Assembly (NCBI GenBank): GCA_949825065.1
Contig: OX463848.1
Location: forward strand, 41,124,766 to 41,188,765
DNA: 64,000 bases
Origin: Odontocerum albicorne
Lineage: Eukaryota; Arthropoda; Insecta; Trichoptera; Odontoceridae
Direction of reading: 5' to 3'
Every line of letters starts with the position of its first letter. The stretch's first letter is position 1. The position numbers were made by a program, and so were the translations under genes. A model generated the notes under the pieces. That model had not been told where the DNA came from. It saw only the letters and a list, made by a program, of their open reading frames with translations, and ran no database searches. Shown piece by piece: positions 20,435 to 30,084 of the stretch.

Positions 20435-20980
20435 TCATATTATTTTTTTTTATACACTTTGCACGGATTTTTCCTGTTACACAAAGAGAATCTGCTTCTA
20501 GCGTAAGCTTATTCGTTAGGAATAATATCAGCCAGGATTCTTCTCATACTGTGCCGAGAATATATCAACAGTGTCATTCAGTTGGTTCAATATCTCTATA
20601 CCACGTGTGACTGAGTGTTTAGCCATGATATTCGTCTTGTAAGTTGGTATGTAGAACAGAGGGTGATTACTTGTACGGCTATATTTATTAGGTACATATA
20701 AACTTAGTGCTTCTAGAATCACGGGACAGTTAAAGCAACCTTGGAAAACCTTAAGTAGGAATATCGCAATGGATTCTTGCCTTCTTGTTCTTAGGTTTCT
20801 ATAGTTACACACCGTGAGAAGTTCGACATGGTGAGCATATTTTGAGTAATCGCTCTTTGTTCTGTACCATAGATATCTGAGGATTTTTTTGTATTTTTTC
20901 TATATTATTTTATATTTGAGCTGATGAGGAGCTCAAACTGTAGATGCATATTCTAATTTAGTTCTAATTAGATAATTATA
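20435..20980 (-). pseudogene. Non-LTR retrotransposon (family J) 3' end, truncated copy
   Basis: The minus strand closely matches the 3' half of the element at 30085-31042: the coding segment TVCNYRNLRTRRQESIAIFL, QGCFNCPVILEALSLYVPNK and NIMAKHSVTRGIEILNQLND, followed by the same 3' UTR (CACAAAGAGAATCTG, TTTGCACGG on plus). The copy starts where homology to the IRTKLEYAS segment begins, so it lacks the RT catalytic FADD box. Frameshifts and stops interrupt it. Confidence 0.75.
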
Positions 20981-21004
20981 TAAGTTTACATACATACATA
21001 TTAT

Positions 21005-21300
21005 CATCGCCGTGTCCCTTATAGAATAGGCAGAGAGAATGGACCTCCAAACATTCTATACAAGCACACAACTTTCGCCTACCCACATTATTACATCTTG
21101 TCATGCACAATATTCTATTATTCATACTTCTCCCTTTACGTTCTTTGAAAATTTGACCCGTTTGGTCCAGTCATGTTTTCGTCGGTCTACTTCTTCCACA
21201 CACACCTTGTATTTCTGACTTGTATTCTCGCTAATTCATTATTAAACGATTCATTCTTTTCATATGTCCAAACCATCTTAAATCTCCCTTCTTCATCTTA
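21005..21300 (-). mobile_element. Family A-like retrotransposon 3' fragment (subfamily A2)
   Basis: Antisense: AATAGGCAGAGAGAATGGAC, ACAACTTTCGCCTACCCACA, CTTGTCATGCACAATATTCT, GACCCGTTTGGTCCAGTCAT, CATATGTCCAAACCATCTTA (WFGH-type codons). Shares this organisation with 47815-48130. Confidence 0.55.
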
Positions 21301-21714
21301 TTTACTTATTTAATAATCCGTAGACTTTTCGAAAAATCTAAATGCGATACAACTAAAAATAATTCAAACGAAAACATCTTTTAAATAAAAAATCCCATAA
21401 AAAAATGGAGTCAACAACAAAATTTAAAAATATTTATACTTGAACACGTAATCACAATCGAAAAATATTTATGTGCAAAATACAGCAAAAAATATGTGAC
21501 GCAAGTAGATAAATACTTAAAACGAAAAAAACTCTTTTAAATTTAAAAAAAAACGTACAACAATCAACATCTGTTTTTGGTTTCTATAAATAGTTAATAA
21601 TAAATGGACGTCATTTATTTTATAAATAATAATAAAGCGGTGTTAAAAATTAATCTTATCGTCATCGACGTCGTTACTGGGCCTCGTAGTCATGTTTTAA
21701 AGCGAAGCTGTGCC

Positions 21715-22020
21715 GTGCTGTTCTTCTTTTTTCGCCTATTTAAGTGAGTGAACCGTTGCATACCAGCAAACTCACCGGCCACACCACTGTACTAGATCCG
21801 ATGACACAACTGAAGGGAGATGATCGGAGTACAACGATTTTTTTTTTCCGTATTTCTTTAAAGAAAATATATGACCGAAGTCATGGGTAACGTTATATTT
21901 CCGAATACTAGGCAAAAAATTTCTGTCATTCGAGGGGAGTAGCACAGCGCAGGGTTCGAACCATCAACCTTCCGCACGGAAGTCCAGTGTGCTACCACAC
22001 GGCCATACACCTCACCAGGG
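21715..22020 (-). mobile_element. SINE-like repeat with tRNA-like head (family 2)
   Basis: On the minus strand 22016-21955 reads GTATGGCCGTGTGGTAGCAC (box A-like), ACTGGACTTCCGTGCGGAAG, and GATGGTTCGAACCCTGCGC (box B). Related heads lie at 25650-25715 (minus) and 61210-61280 (plus). The body shares CCGTTGCATACCAGCAAACT with the repeat at 25503. Confidence 0.6.
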
Positions 22021-22089
22021 GTGTCCAACCCTTTTGACCGGTATTAGGTAAAGATTCGTTGGCCCCGCATATGCACTTTTTAAATTATT

Positions 22090-22660
22090 TATTTATTAAT
22101 TTATTTAAGACTTTTTTTGCAAATACAATCTGGCAGGCTTATTGCCAGGTAGCAATCTCTTCCAATCAACCAGACAAAAGTAAATGAAGCAAGTTACGTG
22201 GTTGCATAAATCATTCAAATAACTATCCATCCCCACGAAATCCATAAACACATAAGTGAACATATGTCCACGAACCCCACAAAAACAGACAATCGCCCGA
22301 ACATTATTTTTCATATAAATTGAGATATCATTAATCAAAAGGAAAGGAAGGGATGATGGAGAGGAAAGGAAAAGAAAAGAAAAATCAGGAATGAAACGCG
22401 TTATTTTACTGACTAGAAATTAAAAGTTTTTTCAGTCGCTTCGTAAAGCATGCCAAGAACGGAGCGAGTCTTATATTGGTTTGTAACTGATTCCAGAGTC
22501 TTACTGCATGGACAGTAAAGGACGACGTAAAAAAAGAGGAGCGGTGAACTGGAAAGGCCAATAGACAATATATGTCTGAGCGTAGCGCTACTCCATGATA
22601 TCGATATCAAAATTTGAATGCCTAAAAATGAAATTTTGCGCTCCAATTTTTTTTCTTGAT
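22090..22660 (-). mobile_element. LINE 3' end (family C), copy 2, with ORF2 C-terminus
   Basis: The minus strand encodes TSSFTVHAVRLWNQLQTNIR, then LAPFLACFTKRLKKLLISSQ and a stop, the WNxLP...F-KxxLKxxL type of C-terminus seen in CR1/jockey-like LINEs. The 3' region follows with a second open frame of 77 codons (22338-22105; YMKNNVR, GHMFTYVFMDFVGM) that is also open in copy 1. The 3' end is TTTTGTCTGGTTGATTGGAA...GGCAATAAGCCTGCC followed by an AAATAAATTAATAAATAAAT tail. The 5' part is truncated. Confidence 0.7.
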
Positions 22661-22799
22661 TATTATATTTTTTCGTTTTTTACTTCGTGACCCTATCACG
22701 GCCATTCCATCCTCACTTATACCCTCGGCTTGTTGATAACTGCGACAGAGCAATATCAAAGGATATTTTAGATATACTCGATATTACCAGCCTAAAATC

Positions 22800-22890
22800 A
22801 CTGTGGAAAAATTGACACCACTGGGAATTGAACCTGGAACCATTAGTCCGTGAGTCAAACGACTTAACCACTAAACTAAGAGGTTCTAAC
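22800..22890 (-). mobile_element. tRNA-like SINE head (family 3)
   Basis: Minus strand: CTCTTAGTTTAGTGGTTAAG (box A), TCGTTTGACTCACGG, and GGTTCCAGGTTCAATTCCC (box B). It does not fold as a complete tRNA gene with acceptor pairing that I can see, so a SINE head is preferred over a functional tRNA. Confidence 0.5.
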
Positions 22891-23131
22891 ATTATTTTTT
22901 TATAGAATATAAATACAGTTCACATTTGATGTGTGCCATATTTAATACATATAGGTATTCATTTGGTTACCTTTACACGTAAAAAAAACAAATATTTATT
23001 TGTGTTGAATTTTCTTTTTAATTTTTGTCCATGCATTATAATGTATTTCCATAATTTTGGGTCACATTTGAATATGATCTATATTTTGATCTGCTTCTTA
23101 TAGAAAATCTAAAATGTGTCGTTATTATTAA

Positions 23132-24021
23132 GGGGGTATTCTCATTTGGACTTTGGATTTTTTTCCATTTTATTTTTTTATAATCCTTTCTAAATCATTT
23201 CCAGTAAGAAATTTTCAAAAATCTTGAAAATTCGAAAAATTATGAGGGTTTATAGTCAAGCGCGCAAATCGAAAAATAATCTGGCCTTCGCAGCTTTCAG
23301 GTCATCTATTGTTAAGGCAGCAGCCTTATTTTCCAAGAATTCTCGTCGAATAGGATTTTTTGGAACGATGAATTGATATTTAGTTTGTTGGGAGTTTTAA
23401 ACAAGTTTATATGGCCCTGGAATTGCTGATTAACAGTAAGTAAATATTTACTTTAATTCGTGTAAAAATAGCACTTGAAACTTTATACGCGTTTCGTGAA
23501 AAATCACTTTTTTTAAACTATTACCCATAATAACTCCAAAAGTAATTAACCGATTTTTATGAATAAGTACATATTCTATTTTTGTTATACCTCTCTCTAT
23601 AGCTGGTACTAGAATTATTTCAATTGATTAATTTTTTCGATTTTTCACTCGTCTAAAGAAAAAAAAAACATTTTTAATTTCAACAAGCCGCCATTTTTTT
23701 TCTAATTATTATTTTTTAATTATTTTAGTACCGGCTATAGCCAGATGCTTTCTGAGTAAAATAGATTTTTTTTTAATTTTCATACTTGTACAGCAGTCAC
23801 AATTACGGGCATAATGGGCCTCCCATGTACGGGTGGCCTTACTTCCGACTTAATAACAACAAAAATATATATTTGTTTAATCATAAAATTTTATGAAAAT
23901 GTTCTTAAAAGATAAATAAATATGTCTAAAAAATAAAACATTTAAAAAAATAATTCATTCACTGAAAAAAAAATATCTTAAAAATCGTCGATTTTTCGAC
24001 CCATGAAATGAAAATACCCCC
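23132..24021. mobile_element. TTAA-flanked non-autonomous element, 890 bp
   Basis: TTAA at 23128-23131 and 24022-24025 flank inverted ends GGGGGTATTCTCATTT and, inverted, GGGGGTATTTTCATTT. The interior has no transposase. It holds a second inverted pair, CTATAGCTGGTACTAGAATT near 23600 against AATTATTTTAGTACCGGCTATAG near 23718, giving a large internal palindrome. Target and ends suggest a piggyBac-type MITE, different from the one at 2111 and 6995. Confidence 0.7.
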
Positions 24022-24169
24022 TTAAACAAATATGTATATTTTTTTTTTATGATTTTGAAAATGAAATTTGAATGAAATACCGAATGAAAGTTCGGTACGT
24101 TATCGCACGGCCATGCACCTTGTTATAAAGAAATTAAAATGTTGATTGTTATCTTTGTAAGATTTTTTC

Positions 24170-24420
24170 TAAATATATGCAGATAAGAGTGGAAGGCGTG
24201 TGAGAAGAAGACCAAGGAAAGTATTATAGAATCAAATGATTAGTATTCTGAAAGGAAAAAAACGTAGAAAGTCAGAGAAATTTTAGCCATTGAATGAGAA
24301 TTTGTATGAATGTGGAAGGGGCTAAGGATATGTGACGAGTCAGGCAAGTGTGGCGCTCTGTCCTCTCTGCCTACCCGACAGAAAAATGGCGTGATGGTAT
24401 CTATGTAAGTTTTACCCAGA
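24170..24420 (+). mobile_element. Family A retrotransposon 3' end
   Basis: Plus-strand end: AGAAGAAGACCAAGGAAAGT (GRPRK codons), AAGTCAGAGAAATTTTAGCC, GGCGCTCTGTCCTCTCTGCC, and the terminal CCGACAGAAAAATGGCGTGA followed by TGGTATCTATG. Confidence 0.65.
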
Positions 24421-24990
24421 TTTTCAGAAATAAAATATGTTTAATTTAAAACAAATTTTAAAAAAAACAACAAAGTTTCTCCGAAAATTTGGGAAAAAGA
24501 GCTTCCTTTACTGTAATAGCGTTTAAATTGTTAAGTACCTAAGCTTTCAGACCAGTCTTAGTGAAATTTAAATATAAAATTATCCTTCAGAATTATTATA
24601 ATTAAGAGTTCCCCTCATTACGAGAATAATTAATACTTTATCTCATCTGGATTAAAAAGTTTAATCCGGTGATCAAAATATATATATTTATTAATTATTT
24701 TTAGGTTTAACGCCTAGAGTTATTCTATGTACTTGTCTGATACCCCGCTGGCTAAGTCCATCGCAGGCATAGTCAGGCGATTTGTTCAAATTTGATATCA
24801 TTAAAAATATGGCAGAAATATAACGACGTTTAGGTGCTGTCTACGGAGAACTTTTTCCGTCATATCCCACAGTGGAATATATTTTGACTAAACAGTTTTA
24901 CTTAGGCAAAGAATTTATTTGAGACTTGCCATTCATACGTCAATTTAGTTGGAAACCAAAGCTGCGCTGTGGAGTTTTTTGTTTCTTTTC
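24421..24990. other. No gene recognised
   Basis: AT-rich interval without supported features. Confidence 0.4.
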
Positions 24991-24997
24991 TAATTGA

Positions 24998-25516
24998 GTG
25001 AGGCGTTGCACTTTTAATAAAATGAGAAGCGTATTCTGCGATGATAATCTGAACTTGAAATTTCGACAACGGTTAGTCAAATGCTACGTTTGGTCAGTGT
25101 TTTTGCATGCAGTGGAATCATGGACCCTCAAAGTTGGTGGTATGAACCGACTGGAAGCATTCGAAATGTGGATGCACCGGAGAATGCTTCGGATACCCCG
25201 CACGGATATGGTCAGCAACAAAAGGGTTCTTCAAAGAGCGAAAGTTGATAGAGAGTTGCTGACTAATATTTAAATCCGAAAGGTGTCCTATTTGGGTCAT
25301 GTACTTAAAGGAGAAAAGTACAAATTTCGATCATCCAAGGCAAAATAGAGGGTCGAAGAGGTGTTGGTAAGAGGCAAATCTTCTGGCTCCGCAATATACG
25401 TGATTGTACTGGTATAAGGATCATTGGGGATCTTTTTCGAGCTGGACAAAGATGCGTACTCTCAGGTGATATTCAACGTTTGGGGGACCTGACATGACAC
25501 AAGGAAGAAGAAGAAG
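24998..25516 (+). pseudogene. RTE-type retrotransposon ORF2, C-terminal fragment
   Basis: The open frame 24998-25273 encodes FNKMRSVFCDDNLNLKFRQR, LVKCYVWSVFLHAVESWTLK and MNRLEAFEMWMHRRMLRIPR. This is the region after the RT palm in a large RTE-type family of insects (RxLxCYVWSxLLYGxESWTL...LEAFEMWxxRRMLRI). After the stop at 25273 it continues, with errors, as RKVSYLGHVLK, GKIEGRRGVGKRQIFWLRN and a final LGDLT. It ends in a GAAGAAGAAGAAG tail. The palm with catalytic aspartates is missing, so it is a dead-on-arrival 5'-truncated insertion. Confidence 0.8.
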
Positions 25517-25519
25517 AGC

Positions 25520-25718
25520 CGTTGCACACCAGCATACTCACAGGGCACACTGCTATACTGGATTCAATGAAACACCGAAGTTAGATAGACGATCGGAGTA
25601 CACCGGCATGGAAATGGAAAAAGCACTGTGTCATTTGGGGAGAGTAGCATCGCATGGAGTTCAAACCAGCGACATTCTGCATTGAAGTCCAGTGCGTTAC
25701 CACGCGGCCATGAACCTT
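25520..25718 (-). mobile_element. SINE-like repeat, family 2
   Basis: The minus-strand head at 25715-25650 reads CATGGCCGCGTGGTAACGCA, CTGGACTTCAATGCAG and TTTGAACTCCATGC. The body includes CGTTGCACACCAGCATACTC. Related to 21715-22020. Confidence 0.55.
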
Positions 25719-25719
25719 A

Positions 25720-26045
25720 ATTCTCATACAACTCCTACAATTTCTATAACTTCTAACGTTTCCTTCGTTCAATATTTTCACCTGATCTAACCATGATTTA
25801 CTTAGTCTTCTTCTACCACGCTTCTCAATCAATATTTTTGTTTTGTTAGTCATTTTCCATTCATTCGTTCTACATACCATCTCAGAGTGATCTTCTTAAT
25901 CTAATTCTTTCATACCGTGTTCTGCCATACACCCTCCCACCATGTATTCTTCTCAGTGTACGCATTTCTACAGCATTTGTTCGGCACCTTTCAGCTTTTT
26001 CCATGCCTACTCCCAAACATCAAATTTGATACAAAAACTGTTGTG
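25720..26045 (-). mobile_element. Family A retrotransposon fragment
   Basis: Antisense: CTTCTACCACGCTTCTCAAT, CCATTCATTCGTTCTACATA, TATTCTTCTCAGTGTACGCA, TTTCTACAGCATTTGTTCGG (the INAVEMR codons), ending in CCATGCCTACTCCCAAACAT. Confidence 0.6.
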
Positions 26046-26204
26046 GACGATGAATTGATGAATATCATCTCCAGTAAACTAGGCGCATATACTTTTCTAC
26101 TTAACCTTTTTCCTAATCTTGAATTATACTCCATAAGGGTGAGTTGTTCTTGTTCCTAGTTTCTATAGTTTATTCTGTTTTGGATATTATCACTTCATGT
26201 CTAC

Positions 26205-26397
26205 CCTTATCCAAGGCGAAATAGAAGGTCGAAGAGGTGTTGGCAGGAGGCAAATCTCCTGGTTCCGCAATATACGTGATTGGACTGATATAAGGAGCGT
26301 TGGGGATCTTTTTCGGGCTACCAGGCACAAAACTGCCTACTCTCAGATGATAGTCAACGTTAGGGAGACCTAATATGACACTAGGAAGAAGAAGATC
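26205..26397 (+). pseudogene. RTE-type retrotransposon, extreme 3' end
   Basis: A second copy of the 3' end at 25320-25516: GCGAAATAGAAGGTCGAAGA, GTTGGCAGGAGGCAAATCTC, TTGGGGATCTTTTTCGGGCT, ending AGGAAGAAGAAG. Encodes GEIEGRRGVGRRQISWFRN then IRDWTDIRSVGDLFRA. Under 200 bp, heavily 5' truncated. Confidence 0.75.
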
Positions 26398-26910
26398 TAC
26401 CCCTATTTAGAGTTCATTCAGGGCTCTTTAAGTAGGTCAAGAGAGTTGATCTCTAGGTACCATATTTTCCAAGAGCTCCATTATTCGATAAGTGCTTGTT
26501 ATTTCCACTTAAGAAAGCGAGCTTTTCTGGAAAATATGACCTTGTTTACTGTCGAGGGGACAGATGTCAACGTTTCAACTCAAAGTTCACTTAACACAAA
26601 GAAAATATGTGACATGATTTGAACTGCTCAGCTTTCAACGCACCTTCTGAAACAGGTTGGAAGTCCAATTTATTCTCTAATCTTGTTCTGGCCATCTGGA
26701 CTGTTTTCTCATTTGATCCACCGGATCACGTCCTAATCCCTATAAAGCCAGCGCCCTGTACTTCATTGCCATTGTCTTACTTTGCAATTTCGTTTAATAT
26801 CTCTCTCTTTTATACCTGAAATTTCTTTCACCGTTTGAGATTCTTGTATCACAACTCGTTATTGATACGCCCTGTATATTTTTTTTCAAATCTTACAAGT
26901 TTATTTTTTA
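26398..26910. other. Unassigned interval
   Basis: No supported gene; a 66-codon plus frame at 26619-26819 has no recognisable motif. Confidence 0.35.
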
Positions 26911-26914
26911 TAAT

Positions 26915-27680
26915 ATTTAAAGTTAAGGCATTAACGCTTTGGAGGTTTGGCAAACCAATTTATTCTTAAGACCTCACCGCTGCTTGCTAAAGTTGTCTCG
27001 TACCTCCCTTCAACCACAATCCCCAAACTGATCGCCCAGTTCTACCACTGTTCTAACCAAAAAAAAATCAAGTCACATAAAGCCAGCTTTTTACACTAAT
27101 TTTAATCTCCGGAAACTCTTATTTAACGGGAAAGGCAAAAATAGACTACTTATGTTAGCAACAGTGGTGTGTATAAACTTGTATGTGCTGACTGTGATCA
27201 TTTCTACATAGGAAAGACAGGAAGATATTTTGAAAAGAGATTCCGTGAACACAAATCCGCCTTAACAAATCCTCTTATTTATTCTGAAATGGCTAATCAT
27301 TGTTACCGTGAAAACTATACATTTTCTATCGATTATGCCAAATTCTTGCATATCAGTAGTAACGGAAATAAATTTGACAGATTGGTCCTAGAAATTTCTA
27401 AGTCAGTGCATCGAGGTGAACATCTGGCAAACACATATTGTACATATATACCAAGAATCTCTCCACTGCTCGCCGAGGTTACCCCATGCCTTCCCCAGCC
27501 GCCTGTTCCCAACCCGAATGTTTACCGCGTGTATGTCAGTACCAGTTTGAACATAATTCAGTTTTGTTTGTGCTCTCTTGATGATGAGGTGAAAATCTTG
27601 AAACCGGAAGGGTTGTACCGTTATATAAAGTGGAATTAACAATGTTGGACAAAACAAATTACAATGTCATATGACTTTTT
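26915..27680 (+). mobile_element. Penelope-like element (family P1), 5'-truncated copy
   Basis: The left edge (26925-26949) is an inverted scrap of the element's own 3' end (TTAAGGCATTAACG, TTTGGAGGTTT on plus). It is followed by diverged coding sequence and the GIY-YIG domain (27169-27639). The right edge is the 3' tail GATGATGAGGTGAAAATCTT, GAAACCGGAAGGGTTGTACC and ACAAATTACAATGTC. An inverted own-end at the 5' junction is typical of Penelope-like insertions. Confidence 0.7.
27169..27639 (+). pseudogene. GIY-YIG endonuclease domain of a Penelope-like element
   Basis: 156 codons. Residues 1-35 carry MYKLVCADCDHFYIGKTGR then YFEKRFREHKSAL, the PLE form of the GIY-YIG motif: VYKL, FYIGKTGR, the arginine in FEKRFREH, and the paired cysteines CADC upstream. 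A conserved segment SEMANHCYRENYTFSIDYAKF follows in the order expected. In Penelope-like retroelements this domain follows the RT and nicks target DNA. The upstream coding sequence (SHIKPAFYTNFNLRKLLFNG type) is present but out of frame because of a small insertion near 27150, and no RT palm is present. The C-terminus DDEVKILKPEGLYRYIKWN runs into the element's 3' tail. Not functional as it stands. Confidence 0.8.
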
Positions 27681-27944
27681 ATGTTATTTCTGCCATTTCT
27701 CATTACACAGGTTCGTGATCCATGGAATGTTGGGGACATATATTACGACTATATACATTTATTCCTCTCAATCACTTGCCGTTTATATGACAATATATCA
27801 TACATGACGATTCTGATATTTTAATAGTATTTTCTCAAATTATCGAAGAGTTATGAGGTGTGAAATAGGAAAGCGATAGGAAAATAAGTTAATGAGGTAC
27901 TATGAATATACCATGCATACTCGAACCGGAAAATATAAAAATTT

Positions 27945-28542
27945 AGTTAGATGATAGTACAGAACAGTATTTTAAAAGGTCTTTCAAATTGAGCGTTTTT
28001 TTAATTCTTAAATAAAACACAGATGGCGTTGCGAACTTGCCTGGGTCTTGTGACATTTGAGAAGAGTAATGTATGATATTTATAAAAATGGAGCCGTACA
28101 ACATACAATACAACAACGCGTTCAAATTGTTGAATTATTTTATGTTTTATAATCTCGTATTATAATGATGTTAATTGGCCACTAAGATCATTTGATCTGA
28201 CACCATTGGACTATTTTATCTGCGGTTACGTGAAAAGCCAGATCAAAAAGAATGACCCCCGATCAATTCTTGAGCTGAATGCCGAAATTATTCGCGTTAT
28301 TGGTGAGTTAGAACCGCAATTATGCCAAAATTTCATCGAAAAAATTGACAAAAGAGTGGACATCTGTGGAGCTGCAAGAGGTGGATATTGTTTTTTGTGT
28401 TTAAATATAATACATTATACTCTAATGACCAATAAAAAGTTTTTTGAAATCAAAGCAAATTTTGTGTTTTATTCAAGAATGAAAAAAAAATTGAATAAAA
28501 AAACCGCTCAATTTGAAAGACGCAGTACTATCATCTTAGATG
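27945..28542 (+). pseudogene. Tc1/mariner-superfamily transposon, deleted (WP-RS-DLTPLDYF type)
   Basis: Terminal inverted repeats contain AGATGATAGTAC and TCTTTCAAATTGAGCG at both ends; the left copy carries about 16 extra bases between these blocks. A transposase N-terminal scrap starts at 28088 (MEPYNIQYNNAFKLLNYF). After a deletion the C-terminal part reads NWPLRSFDLTPLDYFICGYV, KSQIKKNDPRSILELNAEII and FIEKIDKRVDICGAARGG. The segment WPPRSPDLTPLDFFLWG is the region around the third catalytic acidic residue in this group. The central catalytic region is missing; about 0.6 kb in all. Confidence 0.75.
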
Positions 28543-28559
28543 TATGGGAGTGAAACTGG

Positions 28560-28815
28560 GTGTGGAATAAGGTTTTGATATGGGATAACTTTGATATATG
28601 TGAGTGGAACATGAACACACAAAAATATTGAAAATAGATTAATAAATGCTGTATCAATGTGTTCACTCAGGAAAATATATAGAGCGACAATAAATCCTAT
28701 AATACGAAATGAAGTTATAAGGGATGAATGTAAACTTAAGGCAAATGTGTTGAGTAAGATAAAGAAAAACACTCTAAGATGGTTTAGGCATGTTGAACAA
28801 ATGAATTACGAAATT
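28560..28815 (+). mobile_element. Family A retrotransposon fragment
   Basis: Plus strand encodes RLINAVSMCSLRKIYRATIN, then PIIRNEVIRDECKLK and KIKKNTLRWFRHVEQMN, matching the consensus INAVEMRSLR...RIRNEVIRDECxLK...LRWFGHVERM. No catalytic RT motif. It lies about 100 bp upstream of exon 1, i.e. in the upstream intron of the host gene. Confidence 0.7.
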
Positions 28816-28910
28816 CTAATTTGTTCAACCATCCATTCTTATTAAACTATTTAGCAAAACAAAACTATTTTGTTTATCATTGTGATAAATTCACTTTGTG
28901 ATTGTTCCAG

Positions 28911-29059
28911 TGCTCTGTTGGTGCAAGGAGCCCTTACCAGCGGGGTCACGACAACCTGCAGCAAACCGGCACCCTTACTGAGGTCCCGGACTCTCCCTGC
29001 CATTGTGGTGCCAGGACTCAGTATCCTTCAGGCGCAACTTGACTCAAAGATCGGCAATG
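28911..29059 (+). CDS. Host-gene internal exon 1 (unidentified protein)
   Basis: 149 bp, markedly more G/C-rich than its surroundings. Acceptor: TGTGATTGTTCCAG ending at 28910. Donor: AATG then GTAAGTTG from 29060. The open phase takes the first base as the end of a codon, has 49 complete codons, and ends one base into the next. Key residues are CSKPAPLLRSRTLPAIVVPG followed by LSILQAQLDSKIGN. Its exit phase matches the entry phase of the exon at 59836, and the joined codon is GAT (Asp). Together the two exons are 360 bp, a multiple of three, so the pair keeps frame. I do not recognise the protein. Sequence, phase and splice sites support a real exon; the alternative is a captured or decayed exon. 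A plus frame runs through from the intron (from 28870), but no initiation context is evident. Confidence 0.6.
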
Positions 29060-29104
29060 GTAAGTTGCTTATGTTAAGTGTATAAATTATTTTTAATAGA
29101 TTTA

Positions 29105-29245
29105 GTTCAAGCGAGAGGCGTAGAAAAGAAACATTTGAAATGTGATACTGGAAAAGGGATGTTACGAATTCCATAGACAGCAAGGCGAACTATCGCTACC
29201 GTTCTCGAATAACTTGGAATCACTTACAGATTGTTGACAATATAG
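29105..29245 (+). pseudogene. RTE-type retrotransposon scrap
   Basis: Matches the region at 56510-56655 (minus strand there): AGGCGTAGAAAAGAAACATT, TGAAATGTGATACTGGAAAA and GATGTTACGAATTCCATAGACAGCAAG, corresponding to RRIDAFEMRYWRRMLRIPWTARR-type coding. No frame is intact. Confidence 0.55.
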
Positions 29246-29275
29246 TATACATAATAGTCAATATAGTAAACCAAT

Positions 29276-29380
29276 ATTATAAACCCAATTTTAAAGTATA
29301 AGTCAATAAAATAAATTTCCCCAATTTTAAAGTATAAGTCAATAAAAAAAATTTAAGTATAAGTCAATAAAATAAATTTG
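29276..29380. repeat. Short tandem repeat, AAAGTATAAGTCAATAAAAT-type unit
   Basis: Three imperfect copies of a unit CCAATTTTAAAGTATAAGTC then AATAAAATAAATTT immediately precede a PLE tail. Confidence 0.65.
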
Positions 29381-29532
29381 TCTTGTTTGCGCTCCCCTGA
29401 AGATGAGGTGAAAGCCTTGAAACCAGTAGGGTTATACCGTCCCAAAAAAGTGGAATAAACAGTGTTTGTTAAAAATAAATTACAATGTCTTTAAACCTCC
29501 ACAACGTTAATGCCTTAACTATAAACAACAAT
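29381..29532 (+). mobile_element. Penelope-like element tail (family P1)
   Basis: CTCCCCTGAAGATGAGGTG, AAAGCCTTGAAACCAGTAGG, AAGTGGAATAAACAGTGTTT and AAACCTCCACAACG...TTAATGCCTTAACTATAAAC. The same 3' end occurs at 37726-37815, 45745-45850 (minus) and 46371-46500. CTGAAGA plus GAAAC resembles a hammerhead core, but helix I does not form here. Confidence 0.7.
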
Positions 29533-29609
29533 AAAATAAACCCAATTTTTTCAAATTACAATTCTAAATAACTCAAAGTTACAGCTGATTAAAATTTAAC
29601 ACACAATCT

Positions 29610-29870
29610 ATAAATGGAAAAATTCCCCGAAGAAAGAAAAAACGCAACATTCCTTGGACGCGGCAAATATGTGGCTTTTAGTAAATCAAATATATCTCGC
29701 AAAGATCAACCGAAAAATACATGGTCTATAGTTTCATCATCCAGAACCACATTGCAGCCGGGATTCCCCATAATACCCGTTCTGTAAAGGTGATTAGTCA
29801 CCACGTAGTTGCCCGTCCGCAAACGACAAATGACAGACACTTCCATCTTATATGCGGTTGAGTTAGTAAG
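29610..29870 (-). pseudogene. LINE C-terminal fragment with a zinc-knuckle-like end
   Basis: The minus strand encodes VICRLRTGNYVVTNHLYRTG then IMGNPGCNVVLDDETIDHVFF, resembling the I/jockey-type C-terminal pattern (R-x-RTG...LYRxGxxxxPxCxxC...DETxEHVLFxC), in which the second cysteine is Val here. Short, with no upstream RT or RNase H retained. Confidence 0.55.
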
Positions 29871-30084
29871 ATAAAAAAATAAAATGAAACATATATTTAA
29901 AATACGCAAAAAAGTTTCGTAATAAGTTTATATTTTGAACAATCATATCGTTGAACAAATAAATCGTAATTAGTTAGACAAGTGATTACTGAGACACCTT
30001 TATTAGTGGGACTTCGTTAGATGTCGCTATTTATCATCGTATCAGCACATTGATTGTTCGATTCAAGAAACACGTGTCATTCCA

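Noticed and set aside
22800..22890. Functional tRNA gene
   Set aside because: A and B boxes present, but acceptor and other stems do not pair convincingly and similar heads recur as SINEs.
26619..26819. 66-codon plus frame as a gene
   Set aside because: No recognisable motif, no splice or repeat support; length expected by chance.
29395..29450. Hammerhead ribozyme in P1 Penelope-like tails
   Set aside because: CTGAAGA and GAAAC are present but helix I does not pair and helix II is poor; kept only as a resemblance.
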